Source: Lytechinus pictus (Eukaryota; Echinodermata; Echinoidea; Temnopleuroida; Toxopneustidae). Taken from it: DNA of 64,000 nt. Below the pieces are notes generated by a model. That model had not been told where the DNA came from. It made no database searches and was given only the letters and a program-made list of their open reading frames with translations. Positions 24,101 through 35,500 of this stretch are shown piece after piece. The position numbers were made by a program, and so were the translations under genes. The number at the start of each line of letters is the position of its first letter. Position 1 is the stretch's first letter. The stretch is taken from assembly GCF_037042905.1 (NCBI RefSeq), contig NC_087257.1, forward strand, positions 13,118,001 through 13,182,000, read 5' to 3'.

Positions 24101-26379
24101 GTGAAGCATTGTACAAAAAAAAATGGTAAAAATGAATGATAGTCAAAACTCTTAGTGAACTTCATTGTGACCTATTTTGCTTTGTAATGATTCTCAGTAT
24201 AATTTGACTTTAAAGAAGGAAAATAATGCTGGCTATTTAGGACCATACAGTGACCAAAGGGGCCACAGTAGACAGTCAGATATTTGGCACAATTTTACCC
24301 AAGGTGAGCCTTTAATATTTCCCATCAAAAGGGATTGAACGCATTTCATCATGTTCATAGACCTACAATTGCTGCTCAGTCATGATTATTTCAAAATTCA
24401 CACATTGGATAAACGGTCAAAGTAGCCAAAATGGTCACATTTTGATTATGTACTATTAGTAATATCATATTGAATTAAATGATTTGTCACTTATTATGAC
24501 TGATACAACAAATCTTACAAAAATACAAAGCAACAACATTGGAATACTTTGATACATGCAATTGTCATTGCTAATTGTAGGAACCAAAAGTGACCAAAAT
24601 GACCACTAAATAGTCATTAAGACTGATATATTTGAAATCATTGTATTAATCTGATTCAGAAAGTTTTTGTAATATGTCCTATCTAACATTAAATGATGCT
24701 AATAATATCTCATTCCTGAATTCGTTTTCATGAATATTTACAAAATGGTCAATGTGCCTAAAATCATGAAAAATGACCCAAGTGCATGGTCAAACAACCT
24801 TATGTATACTTGATGTGAATGTTTTTATCACATTCATTAAACTCTTGATTATTGGTGTGGTAGCTCACGCTGATAATAATATTAAGCAACATTTGACATG
24901 TTTGAGCCCTTTTTTAAATCAAACAATGTGTGGTCACTAAACATTATTGAGGAAAAGTGATCAAAATGACCACAAGGTCCAATAATTCGGCAAATAACAC
25001 TGGTTTATATGGAATTATTGCATTGATTTTCACCCAAAAGCTTTTAAACTTTTCCCAATTAACAATAATTGATGCTAATATTAACACAATCATGAATTGT
25101 CTCCTCACCATGTTCGCTATAGGCTGATTTAATATACACATTGGGCAGGAGACAATGTGGCCAAAATGACCAAGGTGGTCAAAATATTTTTAGGACACTC
25201 AATTTAAATGATTAATACACCAGTGTTACGTGTCACATCACACCCTTGTAACGATTATAGTAACATTCAAAGTATTTTTGGATAAATTGAAGTATTGAAC
25301 AGATGGTATTGGTCATTTGGGGGCAAAAAAGTGGCCAAAATGACCATAATCTGTTAAATGGGGTTATTAAGACATATTGGAAATCAGCATGAAATTCTAC
25401 ACAAAAACGACCTATGCATCATTCCAATTTTATAAAGGAGGAAGATAAAGCACACTGAATACCTCAAATTCCTGCCGGTTTGCACAGTTATTATGCAAAT
25501 TGCACGAATGGTCAATACCCAAAATGACCCTCATAGGTCAAAAGTCAAAACTAATGACATAAATTACATGAGGTCAAAATACTTGTGAAATATTCATTTT
25601 AAAGGATTAATACATCAATGTTAAATGTCACAGCACACCCTTGTAACGATTCTGGTAACATTGAAGTATTTTTTGATAAATTGAACTGATGTTATTGGTC
25701 ATTTTTAAGGCCATAAGTGGCCAAAATGACCATAAGGTGTTAAATAGGGTCATTAAGACTGATATATTTAGAATCAGGGAATAAGGGAAGAAGATGAAAC
25801 ATGAAGACCTCAATTTCCTGCCTAATTTGAACAGTTAATAATGCAAACTGCGCGAATGGTCAGTTATGTCTAAAGTACCCAAAATGACCCTCATAGGTCA
25901 AAACTGACGGAATAAATTACATAAGGTTGATTGTTATGATCCAGCGCATATTTTGAAAATAAATGTGGATTTCTAAAAACATCAAATCGTAGCTCTGATC
26001 AATATTTGTAACACATTTTGGACAAAAAAATCATGACAATTTTCATTTTTGGCCAAATCATGGCAAATCATGGCCAAAATGACCACTGCTATTGTGATTT
26101 GTCAAATGAAACCACTTTATCTGGAATCTGGGTGCATTTTCACTTAAGATAGACCCTTTTAATTGCATGTGGCCACAAAAGCACTCTGTTAGGGGACCAT
26201 TTTCCAACGAGTGGTCAAAATTGTCATTTTTGGTCAAAAATTTGCCAAAATGGACGAAATGGCGTGAGTACGGTCAATAAGAGTGACATTTTTGGAATCA
26301 ATGCACAATTTTACCCCGGATTAGCTTGTCAAACCTTCCCCACCAAAAAGTCTAAATAAAGCCCCTTATCTCCTAGACT
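21182..26379. mobile_element. 5.2 kb near-palindromic foldback element
   Basis: The ends AGTCTAGGAG (21182-21191) and CTCCTAGACT (26370-26379) are exact complements, and imperfect complementarity continues almost to the centre near 23990-24000. Matched pairs include 21360-21400 with 26155-26190, 22840-22930 with 25050-25130, 23190-23230 with 24780-24820, and 23686-23750 with 24225-24295. The left arm is about 0.4 kb longer because it holds three units of a ~398 bp tandem repeat (starts near 21622, 22021 and 22419) where the right arm holds two. No transposase or other gene is recognisable. It interrupts duplicon 2 at a site that is empty in duplicons 1 (13971) and 3 (46548); no clear target duplication is visible. 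Confidence 0.85.
21622..22790. repeat. ~398 bp tandem repeats in the left arm of the foldback element
   Basis: Three units each carry GACATAACTGACCATTC, TTTTATCTTCTTCCC, TCAGTCTTAATGACCCTATT, GGTCATTTTGGCCACTTATG, TTTATCCAAAAATACTT and CCAGAATCGTTACAAGG in order. Two reverse-oriented units lie at about 25195-25930 in the right arm. Short open frames inside are by-products. Confidence 0.75.
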
Positions 26380-26835
26380 ATATCTCTCCCGTCAGTTGCA
26401 ACATTATGAGATATGCCTACTGTAGGCTACTCTATCCTGATATAATAAGTTAAATTTCGCAAGAATGGAGTTTAACAGGCATTCGAAAACTTATCGAAAT
26501 GACTTGAAGAAATATTGAGGTTTGGTATTTTCCACTTTTGAATAATAGTATTTCGGTGAAACTTTTACATATACTCTTTAAGTATAAACGGAACGTTTCC
26601 TTTATTCGAAGGAGAAATTGGAATGATCACCTCCACGATTGGTAATTGGTAATTGGTAATATTTAGAAATGATATCGTCACAGCGTGCAAGTCCATGATG
26701 TAATCATGTTGGTAGATCCTAGATTTCTTGGGAATATTTTCTTTTTGCATTATTTGATCACAAAGCATGGATATTTTACTATCAATCAAAGCCTTATTGT
26801 GGCCTGAAATAGTGCATAGTATACTGTATCAGTTC

Positions 26836-27113
26836 CCATGAACTTGCTCTGAATCTTCTTGTTATTTTGAGATTTTATCTCCGTTTTACATCACCTGAAC
26901 ATGCTATAACTTTCTTCGTGTACTTTCTACGTGTCTAGAGGAACATTTGGATCACCATGCTGCTTTTAAAACTGTATATTTAATGACATATTATGACATG
27001 CTGCACTATGAGACTTGAAGCTTTTTCTGTCTACAGTCCCACAGCCTTGCTTCCTACGTAAGTTCATCTCCGATTTTGCACAGTTGTGGTATGCTGATTT
27101 GACTTAGCTTATA
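26836..27113. other. Unassigned spacer after duplicon 2
   Basis: About 280 bp match none of the other duplicons. No gene, repeat or hairpin is seen. It bridges the truncated end of duplicon 2 and the GC-rich element. Confidence 0.5.
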
Positions 27114-27628
27114 CCCCGGGGGGGGGGGCACTCAGTATATAATGCATAGTGGGTATGTGCCGCGGAGGGGACCCCCATTTTTACACTCAAATTTCCGTTC
27201 CAAGGCATAGCATTTCTGTCTTTTTGAGAAAAAGAACAAAGAAAGCCGCTCCAAGGCATAGCATTTCCTTCTTATCGAGAAAAAAGAAGAAAGAAATCCG
27301 CTCCAAAGCTTCGCATATTTTTCGTTACGCCGTTCCGGTCGCATTGATAAGCGGCCGTAGAGCGCTTTTCGACCATCGCCTAAGCGCGAGCGCACCCGGC
27401 AGAGGCCGCGCTAGCTGCGTCATGCACGATTGCCCGTTCCATAGGGATGCATACGCACTCACAGAGATACGGAGATCCGTTCCGAGGACCCCCGTTTTCA
27501 CAAACATTTGTAGTTCCGAAGCCCGTTCCGAGGACCCTCCTTTTTACAATAAGCCCGCTCCAAGGCCCCCGTTTTTTGCCTCGCCCGCGGCACACCCCTA
27601 CCACTTTTTTGGTCGAGTGCCCCCCCTC
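27114..27628. mobile_element. GC-rich inverted-repeat element
   Basis: The left edge GGGGGGGCACTCAG and the right edge GTCGAGTGCCCCCC are inverted relatives. The interior is far more GC-rich than the surroundings. It contains reiterated words such as CCGTTCCAAGGCATAGCATT / CCGCTCCAAGGCATAGCATT and CGTTCCGAGGACCCCCGTTT. Long frames on both strands arise from the low stop-codon density of GC-rich sequence and resemble no protein. Superfamily not assigned, and no clear target duplication. Confidence 0.5.
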
Positions 27629-27713
27629 ATTACCTGTCCAGTAATCTCTATTCATCGAGCTTACAACTAATCTGCTTATTGTTATTGACAAAGACTGAAG
27701 TGTAGTACTAACA

Positions 27714-28342
27714 ATGCCTGATACTAGAAGTACAAAGCCTCAGACCCAGTCCCAGGTTCCTGTAAAGGAAATTATAAGAGATGCAGATTTTCTAGCTGCT
27801 GTGAAAGAAGCAGTCATACAGACAATGAATTATAAATTCAAGAACTTTGAGAAGCTTATAGACAGAGTAGAACAGCAAGAAGGAAAGATTCATTAACTTG
27901 AAAATCAAGTGGTAGAGTAGAGCATGAAATAAAAAATCTCACAGCGCAGACAGAATGTCAAAATGAATGCATAAAAAAGTTGCAAATGGCCCTAAATGAC
28001 CAGGAGCAGTACTCGAGAAGGAACTGTGTCAGGATCTTCGGTGTTAAAGAACCCCCAAATGAAACTACAGCGACGTGTACTGCTTCCGTTTGTCAACATC
28101 GACAGTCACTCATTCTAAATAGAAGGAAACTGAAGAATAGTGGAATCGGTATAAGCGAGGATCTTACAAGAACAAATCGCAATCTTCTGAACAGTGCGTA
28201 CATGGCCAGTAAACAAAAAAAAAACAGTAAGATTTTGGCAGCATGGTCATCTGACGGACGCATTCTCATTTCCCTGAATGCAACAGATGGTAGGACCGTG
28301 AGGAAACAAATAAACAACAAAAATGAACTTGATGGACTATGA
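27714..28342 (+). pseudogene. ORF1 of LINE copy B, interrupted and internally deleted
   Basis: Starts MPDTRSTKPQTQ and reads into a probable coiled coil (FKNFEKLIDRVEQQEGKI) before a stop at 27894. A second frame, from about 27980, has RRNCVRIFGVKE, the usual start of the RRM-like RNA-binding core. It then jumps to RRKLKNSGIGISEDLTRTNR and the C-terminal domain. The RRM middle is missing, indicating an internal deletion near 28120. In intact relatives the protein coats LINE RNA; this copy is non-functional. Confidence 0.75.
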
Positions 28343-28611
28343 TGGATACTTGACTCTTCTTCACCTACCTGGAAGTTAAATGAGAGGGGTTGATTGATTC
28401 TTATTTCGTGGATGCTCTCTTGTATGTCATACAGTATTTGTATACTACAAACTTTTTATATTTACATGTACTCAACTCTATATTTAATTTACCTGAATAT
28501 GAAATGAGAGGGGATGATTAAATATTATTTTATGAAGAGATTTATCTTAAAGATTATATTCCTCTTTAGGAGACCCCTGTTTGATTTTTAATACGTATTG
28601 AAAATATTGTA

Positions 28612-28719
28612 GAGCATTCGTGATTTTTTTCCTCTTCTCTCTGAATTCTTTCATCTAAAAAAAAAACCGATAGTAATACTAAAATAGATAAAAGACATAT
28701 AAAGAAATCACAAATGCTC
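28612..28719 (+). other. Inter-ORF hairpin of LINE copy B
   Basis: GAGCATTCGTGATTT at 28612-28626 pairs with 28705-28719 with one mismatch. It corresponds to the perfect 15 bp stem at 3401-3505 in copy A. Confidence 0.55.
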
Positions 28720-28860
28720 CCTATACTTATATATCATGTTTGTATAAACTTTTTAAATTAATTTACTCAATGTAGTCTCTAGACATTTATGTAATTACCG
28801 TGACTTATTACTCTGTATTTTCTCTTTTGTCACAATTTTTTGTTGATGCTATAAATCAGA

Positions 28861-31055
28861 ATGTATGAGGTGTGTGCAATCTGTGGTGAATGTATGAGAT
28901 GTGCAAACCCTACACAAGATATGTTACATATGATATGCGGAACTTGTATAGACATTTTTACTTTCAATACAAATGTGATTAAGATTCCATATTGAATATG
29001 CATGCTTTTTTCAATTTGAATATTTACATTGATTCTAACCACTTTTAAAATATGAAAATCAATCCATTTTTATTATGTGAAACTGATGATGATGTTACAT
29101 GCATAAATGAAAATTTGCATTTGAATATTGACTTTGAGTCTCCTTTTGATATCGACCCAAGGAAATGCTCATATACTTTTTGCGAAGAATTCAGTGCCAA
29201 TTATAGAAAAAATTATAATAGTTTTTCACTACTCCATGTCAATTGTAGGAGTTTATGCCAGAATTTCGATGCATTTTGTTCAATGTAAGCTTGCATAAAT
29301 CATAAATTTACAGCCATTGGTGTGACAGAGACCTGGTTTCAGTCAAGTACAAAAACTGAGATGTATAATATAGATGGTTACAATCTTGTATACATAAACA
29401 GACAACATAAATTAGGAGGTGGTGTTGCCATTTATATAGATGAAAGGTACGATTTTAAAATACGATCAGATCTGAATTGTAACATGCCTGAATGTGATAT
29501 GCTGTTTTTAGAATTAAGATGTAAGAATTATAAACCAACTATGATTGGATGTGTTTATAGAGTCCCCAACACAAATATGGTTATTTTTCAGGATCAATTA
29601 GGTAATTGTTTAGATATTGTTAATAAGAATAATACAGAGGTCTACATTTTGGGTGATTACAACATTAATTTATTGAATGCAAGTACTCATGATAAAACAA
29701 ATGTATTTTTTGGAAAATATGTTTTCTCACAACCTGTACCCATTGATAACGAAACCAACAAGGATATCAAAAACATGTGTAAAGTTAATAGATAACATTT
29801 TTTGTAATACACTAGATAATAATATTGACTCTGGTTTGTTCATGTAGCTGACATATCAGACCACTTACTTATATTTTGTGTAAAGAAACACAAAAGGATT
29901 TTTAATCAATGGCAGTCACAATTACCAAAAAGACAGATAAATGATGATAATGTAATTTAATTCAATAGAAAACTGTGTGAAGTTGATTGGAGTCATGTAT
30001 ATAGTACTGATGATGCTAATAATTGTTACGATATTTTTATGTCAATCTTCCAGTCAATTTATAATAAATTTTTTCCAGAAATGAAGTCAAAATCAAAAGC
30101 GAAAGTTACTTTTAGGAAACCTTGGCTATCAAATAGCCTCATGAAATCCATAAATAAGAAGAAAAAAATGTATAAAAAGTTACTAAACAATTATTCTGAC
30201 AAGCAAAAGAAAAGTTACATTAAGTAAAAAAACAAATTGATAAACTTATTACGCAGTGCTAAATCTGAATATCATTCTAAACTCTTTAATCAAATTAGAG
30301 GAAACACACAATAGATTTGGAATAACATAAATAATATACTGGGTAATAAACGCTTTAATAAGTTACCTTCAGTTATGTATTGAATGATTCAAAGTTGAAT
30401 TCATCAAAAGATATAGTAGAGCATTTTAATTCTAATTTTTTGAATATCGGTAAGAATATTGCTGACAGAATTCCTCCTGTGGGTGTGTCATATGATTTAT
30501 TCTTAACCGGAAACAAATCACCGAACTCTTTGTTCTTTAGACCTACTTCTCCAAATGAAATATTAAAACTTGTCCTTTCCTTAAATTCTTCGAAATCAAG
30601 CGGCCCCGATGGTATAGATCCTAAAGTTATATAGAAATCTATTCATTATTTCATTGAACCACTATGTTTTATATTTAATACATCAATTTCTACAGGAATT
30701 GTGCCTAATCATCTGAAATTTGCCAAGGTAGTACCAGTTTTCAAAAAAGGAAATGCAAACGATTTAAATAATTATAGACCAGTTGCTATCCTTCCTCTAT
30801 TTTTAAAGATTCTTGAAAAAATAATTCATGAACGTTTATATACATTTTTACAGATGAATAATTTTTAACTGATGCTAAATTTGGCTTCAGGAAAAAATTC
30901 TCGACTTCATTAGCTGTCTCTAATTTATGTACTTATATTCAAAATGAACTTGAAAAGGATGATTTTTGCATTGGACTTTTTATTGACTTGTCAAAGGCAT
31001 TTGACACCATTGACCATCACATACTGCAAAAAAAAACTTGACTCTTTGGTGTCAG
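28861..31055 (+). pseudogene. ORF2 of LINE copy B, N-terminal and early RT part
   Basis: Begins with a Cys-rich motif (CAICGECMRC then ICGTCI) that looks like a small zinc-binding module. A shift follows near 28970, then the endonuclease (VTETWFQSS, GGGVAIYI, MIGCVYRVPN, GDYNINLL). Stops and shifts occur at about 29286, 29795, 29957, 30225 and 30632 and near 30866. RT blocks SKSSGPDGID, NYRPVAILP and DLSKAFDTIDHH are recognisable. It breaks at the LTR insertion. Confidence 0.8.
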
Positions 31056-31196
31056 CGACAATAAATGAGGAATCGGAAGCAACTTTGTAGTTGTGATCAA
31101 TACTTTATTTAACCGTAATCAAGTCAAGAGTCGGACGAACGTGTAGCCGCATAACTGACGCAGATGGCGCTATACCAAGATACAAATCAACTGGCG
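31056..31196 (-). repeat. 3' LTR (141 bp)
   Basis: Runs, on the plus strand, from CGACAATAAATGAGG to ATCAACTGGCG and matches 37702-37842 base for base by eye. Read in element orientation it contains an AATAAA poly(A) signal (complement of 31104-31109). It lacks the usual TG...CA ends. The length is short for an autonomous element. Confidence 0.92.
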
Positions 31197-31200
31197 TAAT

Positions 31201-31213
31201 CACTTTTTCCTTA
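31201..31213 (-). promoter_or_regulatory. Possible polypurine tract
   Basis: In element orientation AAGGAAAAAGTG lies four bases upstream of the 3' LTR, where the plus-strand DNA primer normally forms. The four intervening bases ATTA make the assignment tentative. Confidence 0.35.
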
Positions 31214-32596
31214 TGTAAATGAAAAGAATTTTGCAAAGATCCAAAGCGAAAAGCTTTGTAAAAGTATTGTCATATTATAAAGGTGTAAACTCGCAAACAA
31301 CTGCAAAGCAAATGCGCAAACATTAACGCGAAGACATACCCACTAATGGGACTTCAAACAAAACCCAAAATAATAACAAAAAAAATTAAATGCGCAGCAT
31401 AATTTATCACAAGCATATGGAAAACTAGCGGACAGAAGGTCCTCGCTGCACGCGCGCACCCTTATAACACGCAGAATTCCCTTGTATCATACCCTTTTTT
31501 CACAAACAAATGTATATCAAGGACAAGCGTTGATTCATATAGAATTTCCGCCCCCCTGAAATGAATGTTAACAACTTTTTCTATCAGATGATTATAATTT
31601 TTTTGTAATTCAACTGGTGGGAAATATGGCACTTTATTACATTAAAATCACTCAAAACCATCTATAGTCAGGAATATGTATTGGGATAATGGGTTTGGGG
31701 GGCATTTTTATAGTACCCGGTTGGATTATATCCGTCGTCACATCGGCAGGTGATGGTATCAAGAATTTCCGCCCAGATTATAATAAAGGGCACATTGTAA
31801 GGCAAATACTAATGAAAGAACCATGGAGATTGGTTAATAAGGAAATAGTGCACTTTTATCATCAAATCAGAGGAGATTTTCGTTGTGATAGTGATATCCG
31901 AAGAGCAAACCTACACTCGTGACGGGTCCATTATGTATACGAGGGGTGCATCCTAGCTTACCACTGCATAGGTGAGTCTGAAAATAAAGTTTTGCTTAAT
32001 CCTTTCACTTCATAGTGATGTTTTAAACGTTCAAACAACGATAATTTATGAAATGGACACAAAATATTGCGAATCAACGCTGAAACATTATTTGTGTATA
32101 CATTTTATCCCTCTGTAATGCTATCTCCCCCATAAAGCCACAATGGAACATTCTACACCACTGGTCATACGATGATCGCGAGGTCTGCAAACGTCGTCTG
32201 CTATGTTTTTACATGTCCGGTACACTGTATGCAAGTTTTCGATATGGCAAAAATGCGCAGCAATTGGTAAAAGGCAAACTAGCTGGAGTAAGAAGAGGTA
32301 TTCGTTTGGTAAGGTGTGGATCCTGAAAGCAATAAACTATCAAATTAGAATCAAAACATTTAAATCGAGCTGGCTTGTTGTTTTTGTCTGTTTGTTCGCC
32401 GAAAAAAAAACTAGACGCATTAAGGAACCCATTAGCACACATAGATACACTCATAAAGGTAAAGCGTACAAAAATGCATAAAAAAAACAAAAGATATACA
32501 TGAAAAAACAGTGTCCATCAGCGAGAGTCCATCAGTAAAGGGCAAGCTGGACAAGGCACAGGCAATTGGGGGGGGGGGCATAAATGCAGGCCAAAG
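31214..32596 (-). other. Long 3' non-coding region of the LTR element
   Basis: About 1.4 kb lie between the Pol stop and the 3' LTR with no convincing gene. The short frames on either strand show no envelope-like features (no signal peptide, fusion segment or transmembrane anchor). AT-rich, with an A-run near 32400. It may be a 3' UTR or the remnant of a lost third frame. Confidence 0.5.
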
Positions 32597-35500
32597 TCAA
32601 TCACAAACGTAGTCGCTAAAATACGAAGGGGGGACACGACGGCGTAAGGGATACCGCCGGCCATTATTGGGGGCAGTGACGTCAAAAGGCCCTGGGGGAT
32701 CTGACTGACCAGAAAGTGAAAGGGGAGGACTAACATCAGGGTGAGAAAGTTCGTGAGGAATATCAGGGGGGTCAGGAGGGGGGCAAGGGACACCCGGCAC
32801 ATCAGTAACGTCAGAGGCATTAGGCAAGCATTGTGAGTCATCCGCTGGAGTGGGACTGGCTAACTCCTCATCACGGTGGTCGTCGTCGTCATCAGAAACC
32901 CTCGGTCGAGAAGGATGAGAGGTAGGAATCCCTGGGGGGACCTTCAAGCAATCCGAGCGCCGGACACGGTATGACGTAGAACGTAGTTGGCTCCCAACAA
33001 ACTTGCGAATGTTGCACCAATCGTTGTCGACACTGCAGACAAGGTAGCGAGGTCTGGCCTGGGTCTTAGTCCGGTCCGAGCGCAGGTAGACAAGGTCACC
33101 AACGTGAACAAGAGACTCTCCCATCGAAGATAGGCGTTTGGGTGCCTTCGATTCCATACTGGGGCCATGGTTGGAGAGCCGTTTCTCATGTTGATTGGTA
33201 ATAACGTCCATGTCACGCAACGGAATCTGTTCACTTGTGAATTGGTCACGCTGGGTCCAAAGCTCACGAGCAGAAAGACCAACGCCACGGATACGGCTGT
33301 TAAGACGTGCGGTAGCCAGAGCAAGCGCAAGTGGAGTAACAGGACCACCACGGGGATCATCACGAAGCAGCTCATCTTCCAGCTCACGGACAGCCTTCTC
33401 AGCGACAGGATTCTTGTTGATGTTCTTGGCACGGCCAATCTCCAAAGTGATGCCCTGACTGCGTAAAGACTCATCGTGTTGGAGAGCAGAAAATCCTGGC
33501 GCAGGGTCAGTGCGGACGACAGATGGAGGGCCATCAAGTGGCCTGAGAGGTGCGCATAGCTGAAGGAGGGCTGTGCGGAGAGTCTCCTTGCGTTCATCTG
33601 GAATCAAAGCGCTTACAGTATAAGAAGTGACACTCTCCCTGAGGATGAAAACGAGTTGGCGGGAACGCTTGATGACATCCGCAGCAAAAGACACCCCAAT
33701 GACACATGGAGGGTCACCTGTAGACTGGGGAGTAGCAACACGAGGAACATTCTGGAGGGAAAGACAGCTGTGACAACCGACAGTCACCTGTTGAATTGCT
33801 GCATCAAGATCCAGGGCATAGAAATACCGTGAGACAACCTGCTTGAGTTGGTGTGATGTGGGGTGACCAAGTTGAAGATGTAGGGCAGTGAGAATCCCCT
33901 GTAGCACATTGCGAGGAATGACGATACACTCCTGCTGTGGCAAGAATGCATGATCCCGGCGGACGACCAGTAAGCCATCACGGGCGATGGTGGCAACCTG
34001 GAGATATCGCTTCACATCACGGATACCTGTCAACTTCTTCGATGGGCGAGTACCCTGAGTAAGGTGGGCATGGGCACGGCGGAGGGCCGGACAATCAGCC
34101 TGATTCTTACCCCACGCGTGACGAGATGTGAAAGGGAGGCGTATCTTCTCTGAGAGGATGTCAGCAACAGACGTAAGATGGACAACAGAGTCTTCCATCC
34201 GTGAAATGAAAGTACAGATCTGGCATCGAACATCATGGCATGGGGGAGCATTCCTACTCGCGAAGTCAGATGGGACATTAGCGGAGCCCGCCAGGTGACG
34301 TAAGGAAACCTGGTATCTGCTAATGGTTGCCAAAAAGGTAGAAACCCGTGGACTGGCAGAAAACTCACCACGACACAATTTCTCATAAGCCTGAACACAA
34401 GGTTTGCTGTCAGTAAGAATGCAGACAGGGTGGTGAGACTGGATGATGTACGGGCTGAAATGCTTGGTGGCAGCAGCAATGGACAGTGCTTCTACTTCAC
34501 AAGGTAACCATGTGATTTGACGACCACGGAGCTTCGCGCTGAAGAAACCTGCGACGAAACGCGTCCGGTCTCTTGTGACGTACATGGTAGCACCGAGACC
34601 ATGGTTCTTCACGGATCCATCAGTGACAATCCATAGCTGATCAGATGGCCGGGGTAAAGTAACCGTACGAGTAGACTTGATGCCGGACTGGGCTTTGTTG
34701 AAGGCATCATGAAGCTCATCTGTCCAGCAGATGCGGTCTTGAGATTTCATACCTGCAATCGATTCATCCAGGGGGCCCAGATAGGATGCGCAATTCGGGA
34801 GAACGCGAGCAAGCATCTTATAGGCTCCAATGAAAGACCGCATTCCCTTCACGGTTGAAGGGCATGAGCACGTTGACAAAGTTGTTATCCTATGAGGACT
34901 TGCTTTGAGGTTCCCTTCAGACCAAACCCACCCTAAAATAGTGGTGGTTTTTGGACAGACGGTAGTCTTAGATGGAGAAAGGTGAAGACCATTGGAGGCT
35001 AGTGCATGTAACACCCTGGACCAGTTATGCAAAAGGGCCTGCCAGGTGTCAGCACCACAGTACAAGTCGTCTGCAAGTTTGACAACAACACCTTCAAACA
35101 ATAGATCTCCCAGCACTCGACACATCAACTCCTCCAATGCCGTCTCTGATCCCGGCATACCCATAGCACAACGGGTGTAAACTCTAATGCCGCGGAAAGG
35201 GGTAGCAACACCACAATACTTCATCGAATCCCGAGAGAGAGGTATTTGATAAAAGGCACTTGCAAGGTCAGATGCAATAATGTACTTCCACTGACCTATC
35301 TTTCTCAGAGTGGAATCAACATCAGGCAAAACTGAGGGCTGTGGCTTAGAGTAGCGCCCAACATCAGCAAAGGCTGTGACAAGACGAGAGCCGCCATTTG
35401 GCTTCTTCACAAGAAACGACGGGTTGACATATTCAACCGTAACACCAATATCCTCAGGGCGTGCAAAGACGCCAAGTTTCTCCAGGTCATCAAACTTTCC

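Larger units (their letters stand above)
14536..26835. repeat. Duplicon 2 of the GT31 array
   Basis: Starts at AATTAACGGACGAAACC with no LINE in front. The (AT)n stretch is doubled (14658-14682 and 14820-14846) around about 135 bp of sequence absent from duplicons 1 and 3. GT31 copy 2, the 5' flank and the long-inverted-repeat element follow. A 5.2 kb foldback element sits at the end of the right arm. The normal tail resumes at 26380 and homology is lost near 26835, where duplicons 1 and 3 instead continue toward the next unit. Confidence 0.82.
27690..31055 (+). mobile_element. L2/CR1-like LINE copy B, 5' part (split by an LTR element)
   Basis: Carries a fuller ORF1 than copy A, the inter-ORF hairpin, and ORF2 up to the RT segment encoding FDTIDHH...LDSFGV. 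At 31055 it is cut by the LTR retrotransposon and resumes at 37843 with GVRGLALKWFEDYL. The LINE was therefore present before the LTR element. Confidence 0.87.

Noticed and set aside
21344-25141. Several 60-100 codon frames as genes
   Set aside because: They occur in inverted and tandem repeats of the foldback element, on both strands, and change with each repeat unit.
27149-27670. 173-codon plus-strand frame and overlapping minus-strand frames as a gene
   Set aside because: They lie in the GC-rich repeat element, overlap open frames on the other strand, and read as repeated low-information sequence with no domain.
31689-32490. Envelope gene in the LTR element
   Set aside because: The short frames here lack a signal peptide, transmembrane anchor and fusion-like segment, and lie on inconsistent strands.
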